Positions 17,660 through 26,593 of a DNA stretch of 64,000 nt are shown here, one piece after another (the stretch's first letter is position 1; the number at the start of each line of letters is the position of its first letter). The notes beneath the pieces are model-generated. The model had not been told where the DNA came from. It saw only the letters and a program-made list of their open reading frames with translations, and made no database searches. The DNA is taken from positions 124,001 through 188,000 of the forward strand of contig CAWAQA010000009.1 of NCBI GenBank assembly GCA_963784065.1, in the 5' to 3' direction. The position numbers and the translations under genes are program-made. Source of the DNA: CAWAQA01 sp963784065 (GTDB lineage: Bacteria; Acidobacteriota; Vicinamibacteria; Vicinamibacterales; UBA2999).

Positions 17660-19191
17660 TCACCGTGCACCCGTCTTCACCGGCACAGCGCGCAGGTCGG
17701 CGACCGCGGGCCCGTTCACCACTTTGCCGTCGGGCCCGAATCGTGAGCCGTGACACGGGCAGTCCCACGTCTGCTCGGCCGAGTTCCAGGCGACGTCGCA
17801 CCCCAGGTGCGTGCACACCGCCGACATCGCGTGCACCGCGCCATGGCTGTCGCGGCACACGGCAATCTTTCCTTCGTCGGACGTGAAAATCGCGCCTTCG
17901 CCGGGGCGCAGCTCCTGGATCGGCCGGTCCTCGGCGTTCACCGACGTCAGCCGATCGGTCAGCAGGTGCGCTGGAAAGACGAGGTTCTCCTTCGATGTAC
18001 TCGACCGCCGACGCCAGCGGCCTGACGCGGGTCGCGTCGTAGATCCCCGCGTAGGGATTTGGCTTTCCAAGGATCAGATCGCTGACGATCATTCCGGCGA
18101 GCGTGCCGAACGTCATGCCGTTGCCCGAATACCCCGTCGCCACGAACACGTGCTGCTCCGTGGCGTTGCGGCCGATGTACGGCAGCCCGTCCACCGGCTC
18201 GATGATCTGCCCCGACCAGTGGTAGCGCCAGCCGTCGATCGAGAAGCGCTTCCGCGCGTACCTCGAGCAGGCGCGCGTAGCACGTATCGGTGTCGGTCTT
18301 CATGCCCGTGCGGTGATCCTCGCCGCCGACGATGAGATAGGTCCGTCCGTTCACCAACTGCTTGCGCGTGTAGTGATAGGGATCGTCCGTGTCCCAGAAC
18401 AGTCCCGTCGGGAAACGCCGGCGGGGCGTCCGCCGCAATCGCATAGGAGCGATAGGCCGCGATCTTCGTATGCAGGAGAACGCGGTTGTTCACCGGCACG
18501 TTGGCGGCCACGAAGACGTGATGCGCGCGGACGCGGCCGTGATCGGTCTCCACGCGGCTCGGCTCGTCCTCATGGACGCCAAGCACGCGTTGTGTGTTCG
18601 TAGAACTCGACCCCGCCGGCGCATGCCGCATCGAGGAGGGCCTCGACGTATGCCGTGGCGTGCACCTGCGCCTGGCCCTCCCAATAGACGCCCCCCTCGG
18701 TTGGAAACGGCAGCGGCACGCGGTCCGCCCACTGCACGGCGCATCCGGCCCGCCGCGCGCGCGTCGAGCTCGTTGGCCAGCTGCTCCACGTCGGACGCTC
18801 GCTCCGTGTAGAGATAGCCGGGCACCCGCTCGAAGCCGCAGTCGATCGGCGAGGCGCGCGCGATCGACTCGATCTGCGCGATCGCGTCGCGGCTGGATCG
18901 CGCCACCAATCGGGCGCCTGTCTTCGCCGACGTCTTTGATCAGCGTCTGGTACCGGGCGTCCACGGCCTCGGTCAGGTGGCTGGTCGTATTGCCGGTTTC
19001 GCCGCTGGCGATCATGGTCGCGTTCGAGCACGACCACGCGACGGCCGGCGCGGGCCAGCAGCAGCGCGGCGGTGAGGCCGGAAATGCCGCCGCCGACGAT
19101 GGCGACGTCGGTCTCGAGGTCGCGGGCGAGCGGCGGGAAAATGGCGGAGGTTGTGGGTGGCGCGCCAGATGGATTCGGTTCGGATGCTCAT
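17660..19191 (-). CDS. FAD-dependent oxidoreductase with C-terminal Rieske domain (many frameshifts)
   Basis: About 510 residues when joined. The start MSIRTESIWRATHN is followed by the FAD-binding VAIVGGGISGLTAALLLARAG and VVLER (DadA/glycine-oxidase fold), middle motifs (PFPTEGGVYWEGQAQVHA, KQLVNGRTYLIVGGEDHRTG), the C-terminal FAD loop VATGYSGNGMTFGTLAG, and a Rieske [2Fe-2S] site with CTHLGC and CPCHGS. Such FAD-Rieske proteins are common in soil bacteria; the substrate is unknown, with amino acids or amines possible. At least seven frame changes occur (near 19150, 19025, 18915, 18740, 18600, 18425, 18245, 18000), so either dense indels or true decay must be considered. Confidence 0.75.
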
Positions 19192-19326
19192 AACGCCACG
19201 AGTACGCAGGAACTGCGCCCGAGGGCTCCCGAGGCGGTGCAGATCCTGCCAGGGGGCGAAAGTCGGCTACGCGCGTAAGTCGTTGATGGGACTAGGCGAG
19301 CCGGGTCAATCTGCACATATTTTCGC

Positions 19327-19355
19327 TTGACTTTCGTACGGCACGACCCTAGGAT
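19327..19355 (+). promoter_or_regulatory. Probable sigma-70 promoter of recA
   Basis: TTGACT at 19327-19332 and TAGGAT at 19350-19355 are separated by 17 bases, a near-consensus housekeeping promoter about 80 bases upstream of the recA start. I see no convincing LexA box of the CTGT-N8-ACAG type around it, so SOS control is not shown by the sequence. Confidence 0.6.
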
Positions 19356-19437
19356 CAACCCCGGCCGTGACCACCTCTGTCACACCCTCAAGCCACACTC
19401 AATTCCACACACGGCCACACGCCAAGGAGACCGCAGC

Positions 19438-20466
19438 ATGCCGCTCGACGACCTGAAAGAACGCACCAGAGCCATCGACATTGCCGTCGGCCAGATTGAG
19501 AAGCAGTTCGGCAAGGGCTCGATCATGCGCCTCGGCCAGAAGGGCGCCATCGCGCCCATCGAGGCGATTTCCACAGGGGCCATCAGCATCGATTACGCCC
19601 TCGGGATCGGCGGCCTTCCCCGCGGGCGAGTCACCGAGATTTACGGTCCGGAATCCTCGGGCAAGACGACGCTGGCGCTGCAGGTCATCGCCGAGGCGCA
19701 GAAGTTCGGCGGCATGGCCGCCTTCGTCGACGCCGAGCATGCGCTCGACGCGCAGTACGCACAGAAGCTGGGCGTCGACCTCGACAACCTGCTGGTGTCC
19801 CAGCCGGATAACGGGGAGCAGGCCCTCGAAATCGTCGAGGTGCTGATCCGGTCCAACAGTGTCGACGTGGTGGTCGTGGACTCGGTGGCCGCGCTGGTGC
19901 CGAAGGCGGAAATCGAGGGCGAGATGGGCGAAGCGCAGATGGGCCTGCAGGCGCGCCTGATGTCGCAGGCGCTCCGCAAGCTCACCGGCGTCGTCTCCAA
20001 GTCCAAGACGACCCTCATTTTCATCAACCAGCTGCGCGAGAAGATCGGCGTCATGTTCGGCAACCCCGAGACGACGACCGGCGGACGCGCGCTGAAGTTT
20101 TACGCGTCAGTGCGCATCGACATCCGGCGCATTGCCAGCATCAAGGATGGCGACCAGGTCATCGGCGGCCGCACGCGCGTCAAGGTCGTGAAGAACAAGG
20201 TGGCCTCGCCGTTCCGCGAAGCCGAGTTCGACATCATGTACGGCGAAGGCATCTCGCGCGAAGGCGACCTGCTCGACCTCGCCGTCGAGAAGCGCATCGT
20301 CGAGAAGAGCGGTGCGTGGTTCGCGTTCGGCGGTGAGCGGCTCGGCCAGGGCCGGGAGAATGCGAAGCAGTTCCTGAAAGACCATCCCGAAGTCCGTCAG
20401 ACAGTCGAGGACCGGGTGCGAAAGGAACTGGGCCTCGTTCGAGAATCAGAGGTCGCGGCGGTTTAG
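19438..20466 (+). CDS. recA: Recombinase RecA
   Basis: 342 residues, frame intact. It has the polymerisation N-terminus, Walker A GPESSGKTTL near residue 67, the catalytic VDAEHALD segment, Walker B (DVVVVDSVAALVP), DNA-binding loops L1 (MGEAQMGLQARLMSQALRK) and L2 (FINQLREKIGVMFGNPETTTGGRALKF), and the KNKVASPFREAEFDI motif. RecA forms filaments on single-stranded DNA for homologous recombination and repair, and triggers LexA self-cleavage. ATG 19438, preceded by AAGGAGAC as ribosome-binding site, is chosen over an upstream in-frame start. No recX follows. Confidence 0.99.
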   Translation: MPLDDLKERTRAIDIAVGQIEKQFGKGSIMRLGQKGAIAPIEAISTGAISIDYALGIGGLPRGRVTEIYGPESSGKTTLALQVIAEAQKFGGMAAFVDAEHALDAQYAQKLGVDLDNLLVSQPDNGEQALEIVEVLIRSNSVDVVVVDSVAALVPKAEIEGEMGEAQMGLQARLMSQALRKLTGVVSKSKTTLIFINQLREKIGVMFGNPETTTGGRALKFYASVRIDIRRIASIKDGDQVIGGRTRVKVVKNKVASPFREAEFDIMYGEGISREGDLLDLAVEKRIVEKSGAWFAFGGERLGQGRENAKQFLKDHPEVRQTVEDRVRKELGLVRESEVAAV

Positions 20467-21247
20467 CTGGGAGGCCCGGACTCCAGACGACGGGCTGCGG
20501 TGCAGGGCATGGCGACGATTGAACCGTCGCTCAATGCCCGACAGCCTGGAGCCCGAGAGCCCGCGGGTGCATCGGACAGGGCGACGGCCAGCGGACGCAG
20601 GCGCACCCCCTCGCCGGTGGCATCCACCACCTGCCCGCCCTGCCCGATCTTCGACATCGCGGCGAGCTGCGCGCGCGATGTGCTGGTTCGCGAAGTCGAT
20701 TGCAACGCCAGGTCACTCGGCATGCGCACGCGGAAACCACGAGAGTGGTCGGCCAAACGCGCTGCCGCGAAAGAGCGACCGCGGGGAGGACGATCGCGGA
20801 CTCTACGGCCCGAACCGCGGGGATGTCAACCCGGATAGCGAGAACTGGAGCGAATGGTCACGCCCCCTCGGAGGATCTTGTGCAGGATTCGTGTGAGATC
20901 GTGGCAGGAACGAACTCAGACGATCAACTTGCGCGTCGTTCGGCTCGGACGGGAGACGTTTCGCGGCGCGCCTGCCGCCGCTCGGGGTAACACGATACTT
21001 CCGCTACTTCTTCGGCATCGGACGGGAACCGGAACTGCTGCTCATCCGCGGGGACCGAACACCGCTCCTCCGCCTCCCGCGAGCGGGAGTGGCTAACCAG
21101 CGATAGGACATGGGACTTCATAGGTTCCTGTAGAGGCAAGAGCTCGGCCAAATGCAAAAGTGCTATTCGGCCGAGCTTTTCGACGTTTCGTGTTTTATGG
21201 ATGGGTTAGGTTTCCAAACGGTAGAGTCGGCAGAATTTACACCCCGG
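20467..21247. other. About 780-base stretch after recA with no confident gene
   Basis: Short ORFs occur on both strands but none shows a recognisable domain or good start. A coding-like patch on the plus strand near 20940-21105 (reading RRFAARLPPLGVTRYFRYFF and stopping near 21105) may be the end of a decayed or frameshifted gene. A terminator-like hairpin follows at 21139-21181. RecX, often found after recA, is not recognisable here. Confidence 0.4.
21139..21181 (+). terminator. Rho-independent terminator-like hairpin
   Basis: AGCTCGGCC (21141-21149) pairs with GGCCGAGCT (21169-21177) across a 19-base A-rich loop and is followed by TTTT on the plus strand. It would stop rightward transcription coming from the recA side, and lies 66 bases beyond the end of the leftward beta-helix gene. 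Confidence 0.65.
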
Positions 21248-24200
21248 CTATTGGCCCGTCACCGCCACGTTGTCGAAGGTGGCGGTGGCGAGTGCCGCCA
21301 CGGTGTGGCTCGTCACGGCAAGCCCGACGTGAATCTCGCCGACCATCGAAAACGTGTCGCTGCCCACGACCTGCCACGTCGTTCCGTTGGACGACACCGA
21401 CGCCGTGATCAGCTGGCCGGCGCGTTTGAGCTTCACCCACTTCGGCGCCGCCCCCGCTCCGCCGTTGGTGTCGAGCGAGATGCCGCCAGTCACGGTGCGG
21501 CGCTGGAAGCGGGCGCCATTGCCGGTCGACACCACCATCAACGCCTGCGCCGATCCCGCGTCGAGCGTCTGGCGCATCATCACGCCAGCCTTCGTCCAGG
21601 CATCCGATCCGCTGACGGTCGCGATGCGCGCCACAATCTCGCCGTCGCCCGCGAGCGGGCGCCACGCGTAGTGGAACGCGTCGGCGGTCCCCCAGATATC
21701 GGCGCCTGCTCCCTTCACGGTGAAAGTGCCCGCGTTGTGCGATGCCGCGCCCGCCTTGCCGACCGAGCCGACGTCGTTGGACTCCCACCCGGCGGGGAGC
21801 GCCTGACCGGATGACACCGAGACATGGTCGAACGTGGCCGTGACCAGCGTCCCCGTGTCGTGGCTGTGCGAGGCGAGGCCGATGAGCACATCGCTCGGCA
21901 TGGAGAACGTATCGGTGGCCACCAGGTCCCAGGTCCGGCCGTCGATCGAGGTGGAGGCCGCGATCACGTTTCCCGTTCGCGTGAGCTTCACCCATCTCGG
22001 CGCCGTGCCGGCGCCGCCTGATGTGTGCACCGACGATCCCCCGTTGGTCTTCCGGCGCTGGAACGCAAGGCCCTTCGCCTTCGAGACCAGCATGAAGGCC
22101 TGCGCCGACCCGGCATCGGTGCCTGCGCGGATCATGACGCCGACCTTGGTCCATGCAGCCTCCCCGTCGTGCGATGCGACGCGGGCGACAATCGTGCCGT
22201 CTCCGCTGAGGGGGCGATACGCGAAGTGGAGCGCATCCGCCGTGCCCCACACGTCGGCGCCCGCGCCCTTGACGACGAACGTGCCGCTGCTGGCCGATGC
22301 GGCGCCGGTGACACCCACCGCCCCGACGTCGTCGGACTGCCAGCCCTCAGGAAGCGTCGCCGGCCCGGGCGGCGGCTCCGGCGCGGGCGGAGGCTCCGGC
22401 GCCGGCGGCGGGGGCGGGGTGACGACTGCGGTCACCTGCGCGGCCTGCGCCAGGCGCATGGCCTTCGTATCGACGCCGATGTCGCGCCCGTCCGTTGCTT
22501 TCTTGATGAACGGGCTCGTCGCCACCAGGGTGTAGTCGCCGAGCGCCGCATTCACGAACGAGGCGCTGAACTCCGCGGTCGTCGGGAAGTAGTTGCCGGT
22601 TGGATACGACGAAGCCGGGCCGCCGGCGAGCACGTTGCCGCGGAACGAACCGCGGTGAAGTAGGCGTTGAGCGTGTCGTTGCCGACGCGGGCTCTGTCCC
22701 TTTGACGCCCGTACTTGTTGTGCCGCGAGAAGTTGTTGCGTGTAGACGAACCCGGTCACCGCCGGCCCGTCGATCTCCAGCAGCGCCCCCTCGTTGCAGG
22801 ATCGTGTTGTGATCCACCACGATGTCGCGCGGACCGCCGAATCAGCAGGAACGCGCCCCCTTGTCGCCCGTAGCGGCCGCTGATGTCCTCGAAGACGTTG
22901 TTGACGATCTTGATGTTGCTGCGTCTGCTCGGTGTCGATCGCCAGTCGTAGCCGGAGATGTTGATCCCCACCGCGCTGTGCCGCAGCACGTTGTTGCTGA
23001 AGACGACGTCGCGCACGACCGTCCACGGCGCCTTCCGCTCCTGGTTCTTGCGGCGTGAAGAGAATCGCGTAGCCGTTCTGGAAACTCCGCCCAGTTGTTC
23101 TCGAACAAGTTGCCGTCGATGGTCACGCGTTGCCCGTTCTTCAGCTCGAGGTGGTTCTTGGAGGTCCACTTGTTTCCCGCTGTCTTCGGCGATCCGCTCT
23201 TCTCGGCGGCACCCGTATAGGTCATCGACGGTCGTGGACGTCTCGAGGTACACTGGTCTGCCCGTTCGACGCCGGTGCCGCGATAGACGCGGTATTTGTC
23301 CGCGCCGTTGACCGATGACCATGACAACGGACCGCGCCGCCGCTGGCCCGACGGTCACCGACGGCCTCCGCGCGACGGCGCCGAGACCACGGCGCGAACC
23401 GCCGGTCGACATCACCGCGACCACCTTGAAGTAGTGCGTGCCCGGCGGCGAGCGATCCGCCGGTGCGTGCGCTCGACCGACGGCTGGCCGGGCGTCTTCA
23501 GCACCGGGTTCAGCCACGCCGGGTCCTTGTAGAAATGATTCGCCGCGGATCTCGAAGTCGCTCGGCGACCAGGTTCGGGATCTTCGGGTCGGCGCCGCCG
23601 AACATGATGTTCTCGCCGGTCGCCTCGAGGAAGTTGTTGATGATCCGCACCGGCCCCGGCGCGTTGAAGCTGGCGATCGCCTGCGAGTCCGACATCGAGA
23701 ACACGTCGTCGATATAGCTGTTGAACATGTCGATCGAGCGGCCGTTGACGGCGATGCCGCGCTTCGATGCCCTTCGAGGGGTGGCCGTGGGCCCAGATGC
23801 GGTCGAGGACAATCGCGTGCGGCGCCGCGGCGACAGTCGTCTGCGAGCTGTCGTTGGCGCCGATGGCGATGAGCGTCTCGTAGCCCACGTTCGCCGTGCC
23901 GTCGATTTCGAGGAACTGCAGCCGGTAGTGATGCGCACCGGGCTCGGTGCGGATGACCGGCGTCGACTTGTAGCTGCCGCCCTGTCCGAGTCAGCCGCGC
24001 GAGCGCGCTGCGCTGGGTGTTGCCGCCCGGTTTCCCTGCGGAACCAGGCGCACACCGGCCGGAGGCAGGCTGGCCGCGGGCGCATCAGACTTGATGGTGA
24101 TGAACGCCGTCGACGATCCAGGCTTGCTCTTCAGCGTGTAGTTCCCGACGTAGGTCTTGCCCCGCACGCAACAGGATCGTGTCGCCAGGCACTGCTTCGT

Positions 24201-24319
24201 TAATGGCAGTTTGTAGGCTCGTGTATTGGCAGCCGCTCGCACACACGGTTCGCGTCGCCGCCTCGCTGACGGACGGCAGACGCGAGCAGACAAACGAGCA
24301 GGCACACGAGGTGGCGCAT
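21248..24319 (-). CDS. Large secreted right-handed beta-helix protein with two ConA-like C-terminal domains (many frameshifts)
   Basis: About 1020 residues when frames are joined. Order: signal peptide (MRHLVCLLVCLL), beta-helix start (CQYTSLQTAINEAVPGDTILL), helix coils (HAIVLDRIWAHGHPSKGI, NNFLEATGENIMFGGADPKI, NNLFEDISG-like turns), a fibronectin-III-like insert (SWSSVNGADKYRVYRG), a Pro/Glu linker, then two DUF1349/ConA-like repeats (LPEGWQSDDVGAVG and LPAGWESNDVGSVG, each about 170 residues). Such proteins bind or cleave polysaccharides outside the cell; no catalytic residues stand out. The N-terminal half has about ten frame changes, many explained by one extra G; the C-terminal 590 residues are clean. 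Confidence 0.75.
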
Positions 24320-24623
24320 TTCAACGAACTCCTAATTGTTGGGATTGGCAGTCCGTCAGCATGTGGCAAGGATGCAGCCAAGCCTGCCTGCTTGTGTTCA
24401 CAGTAATTACGGTCTGCCGAGGTTTCCTGCTGCAGAGCGTGACGTGAAATCAAACTGAGCAGCGTCGAACGTTCTACACAGCTGGGTTGTCATCGACTGC
24501 GTGTCAATGACCCCTGAGGTGGTTATCGACTCTCAACTCGAATCTCGCCACCCCCCGCATTCCAACGGCTGTGTCAGGACCTCACGACTGGGAATTCACG
24601 GATGGCTCGGGCATGATGGCGTG
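24320..24623. other. About 300-base gap between divergent genes
   Basis: Separates the leftward beta-helix gene from the rightward SUI1 gene and must hold both promoters. It is less GC-rich than the surroundings. I see no gene, strong promoter match or repeat. Confidence 0.4.
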
Positions 24624-24980
24624 ATGGCGGGCCGCGGCAACGAACGGATCGTGTATTCGACGGAGGCCGGCCGCATCTGTCCCGGTTGCGGCTGGCCGCA
24701 GAAGGACTGCAAGTGCAGCCACCGCACCAGCCAGCAGTCCGTGCCCGCAAAGGTCGTGGCCAAGCTTCGTGTCGAGAAGAAGGGCCGCGGCGGAAAGACA
24801 ATGACCGTCGTATTCGATCTGCCGCGCAACGATGCGTTCCTGGCGGCGTTGAGTCGTGACCTCAAGCGCGCCTGCGGCACCGGCGGCGCCGTCTCGGAAG
24901 ACACCGTGGAGCTTCAGGGCGACGTGCGCGACCGCGTGCGGGATCTGCTCCTCGAGAAGGGCTATGTGGTGAAGGGGTGA
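24624..24980 (+). CDS. SUI1/eIF1-family translation factor (YciH-like) with N-terminal zinc ribbon
   Basis: 118 residues from ATG 24624. The N-terminal CPGCGWPQKDCKC cluster (residues about 13-25) looks like a zinc-binding knuckle. The SUI1 domain follows (AKLRVEKKGRGGKTMTVVFD, LKRACGTGGAV, VELQGDVRDRVRDLLLEKGY). Bacterial YciH-type proteins are homologues of eukaryotic eIF1 and influence start-codon selection or 30S discrimination. The frame continues upstream to 24501, but 24624 fits the family N-terminus. The gene stands alone, followed by REP hairpins. Confidence 0.9.
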   Translation: MAGRGNERIVYSTEAGRICPGCGWPQKDCKCSHRTSQQSVPAKVVAKLRVEKKGRGGKTMTVVFDLPRNDAFLAALSRDLKRACGTGGAVSEDTVELQGDVRDRVRDLLLEKGYVVKG

Positions 24981-24991
24981 GGTCGCGTCGT

Positions 24992-25076
24992 GGGCCGGCT
25001 CGAAGCCGGCCCTACGAGGAGTGGCTCACTCGCACCTCGGTACGTAGGGGCCGGCTCGCCGGCTTCAGCCGGCCCG
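24992..25076. repeat. Pair of REP hairpins (GTAG family) after the SUI1 gene
   Basis: The first copy (24992-25015) is in reverse orientation: GGGCCGGCTCGAAGCCGGCC ending CCTACG, i.e. the GTAG tag is on the minus strand. The second (25043-25076) is forward: GTACGTAGGGGCCGGCT, CGCCGGCTTCAGCCGGCCC. The two GTAG tags point toward each other, a paired BIME-like arrangement, between convergent genes. Confidence 0.75.
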
Positions 25077-25088
25077 TCGGCCTCTGCG

Positions 25089-26552
25089 TCAGTTCGTCGC
25101 TGCCACCGGCACGACCTTGACGAGCTCGCTGAACGGGACGACCTTGCCGTGAAGCGGCACCACGCGATCCACACGCAGGTTGCGCTTCCTCACGTTCTCG
25201 AGCAGATTCGGCGCGTAAGGTGCGACCGCCGCGCCCGGCGTGTACACGTCCGCTTCGACGAGCAGGCGTTCCCTGGGGAAATAGGCCATGAGCAATGTGT
25301 CCGCGTGCGGGTTCCCTTCGATGGCATAGAGGTTCACCGTCATCGTCTTGTCCATGAGGACTCGCTCACCGTCCACCCCTTCGACGTTCACCGCCCTGGG
25401 ATTTTTCCCCAGCGCGTCGGGGATCGCCGTGTGCGGCCGCTTGCCGGCTTCCTCGAGGTACTCGGCCGCGTTCTCGTGCGCGATGACGGTGAGCCCTTCC
25501 GACATGGCGGCGCGGACGCCGCCCGAGTGATCGAAATGATGGTGCGACACGACGAGCTGCGTCAGCGGCTTGTTCGGCCGCAGCTCGCGCGCTTTCGCGA
25601 TGACGGCCAGCGCGCGCGTGTCGTTCTGCGGCGCCTCGATCAGCGTGAGGTGATCGTCGAACTCCACGAGCACGCTGTGGTGGCTCTGTCCGGCCAGCAG
25701 CCAGACGCGTGGCGCCAGCTCCTCGACGGCTACCGTCGCCGGCGGCGGCCCGGCCATCGGCGCGGCTGATGCCGCGGCGGCCGGCGCCGCGAGGTCACCT
25801 GGCTCCGTATCGACCGTCTGCCTGGTCACGCGCACGTCCGCCGTGGTCACATCGTCGGTCTTCGTGGTCAGCCGTCCCGGGAGCTGCAGGCCGTTGACGT
25901 CCTGGTAATCAGCGAACGTGGTCTCGACCACCACGTCACCGAGGTTGGTGTTGTCCAGCGTCGAGATCACTCGCGCCGGCAGCATGCTCCCGCTGTCGAC
26001 CGCGAGCGTGAACGTGACCCCGCTCGCCGTTCGCACGTCAACCAGGTTCTGCCCGTTCTCCATCCGCGGGTTCGTGAGCGTTGCGCCGGGATCGAGGGCG
26101 GCGCGGACACTGGTGATCGGGTGATGGTAGATCTCCGCGCGCCGGTCGTTCGCGACAGGGTCCGGCGTGCGCGTGGCGGTGCCGTTGGCGGCGACGTTGT
26201 AGCCCACCTCGCCGTCGAGACCCTGCACGATCTTCTGCGGCGCCTGCCCCGCGAAGTACTGGAAGTTCGGTGCGCGTGTCAGCTCCGTCCGCGCGCGGCC
26301 GCCGGCAAGGTCTATCGCGCGCCTGTAGCCGGATACGGTGAACGTCTGTCCCGTGGCGTCCGGCCGAAGGTCCTGCCCGAGGTTGCCTTGCGTGCCCTCG
26401 CCCTCGATGACGATCGTCTTGACGGCCTGGATCCTGTCGCTGCCGCCGAGCGCCTCGGCGGCGTCGTTGACAGCCTGCTGCTCCGGTGTCGATCGGTTGC
26501 AGGCGCTCACCATCACTGCGGTGAGCAGCGCGAGGCATACCGTGCATCTCAT
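25089..26552 (-). CDS. MBL-fold metallohydrolase lipoprotein
   Basis: 487 residues. Lipoprotein signal with lipobox LTAVMVSAC (residues about 10-18). The first half (to residue about 240) is an LolA/outer-membrane-lipoprotein-like beta domain (GGSDRIQAVKTIVIEGEG, GNLGQDLRPDA). The second half is a metallo-beta-lactamase fold with HHHFDHSGG, a downstream GNPHADT histidine and a closing VVPLHGK motif. The N-terminal half is of the kind seen in Acidobacteriota proteins paired with MBL domains; the substrate is unknown. Start ATG 26552 preceded by GGAGCGATC. Probably periplasmic, membrane-anchored. Confidence 0.87.
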   Translation of the reverse strand: MRCTVCLALLTAVMVSACNRSTPEQQAVNDAAEALGGSDRIQAVKTIVIEGEGTQGNLGQDLRPDATGQTFTVSGYRRAIDLAGGRARTELTRAPNFQYFAGQAPQKIVQGLDGEVGYNVAANGTATRTPDPVANDRRAEIYHHPITSVRAALDPGATLTNPRMENGQNLVDVRTASGVTFTLAVDSGSMLPARVISTLDNTNLGDVVVETTFADYQDVNGLQLPGRLTTKTDDVTTADVRVTRQTVDTEPGDLAAPAAAASAAPMAGPPPATVAVEELAPRVWLLAGQSHHSVLVEFDDHLTLIEAPQNDTRALAVIAKARELRPNKPLTQLVVSHHHFDHSGGVRAAMSEGLTVIAHENAAEYLEEAGKRPHTAIPDALGKNPRAVNVEGVDGERVLMDKTMTVNLYAIEGNPHADTLLMAYFPRERLLVEADVYTPGAAVAPYAPNLLENVRKRNLRVDRVVPLHGKVVPFSELVKVVPVAATN

Positions 26553-26593
26553 AGATCGCTCCTGTTGATGTGTAGCATGGCCACAGTGGTCCA

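Noticed and set aside
19300..19437. LexA box upstream of recA.
   Set aside because: No CTGT-N8-ACAG or GAAC-type dyad is convincing; only the promoter hexamers stand out.
20463..20756. Minus-strand ORF of 97 codons overlapping the recA end as a gene.
   Set aside because: Low-complexity, no domain, no ribosome-binding site, and the overlap with recA is not supported.
26338..26568. Plus-strand ORF opposite the MBL lipoprotein as an antisense gene.
   Set aside because: No start signal or conservation; the opposite strand carries a complete lipoprotein with an intact frame.
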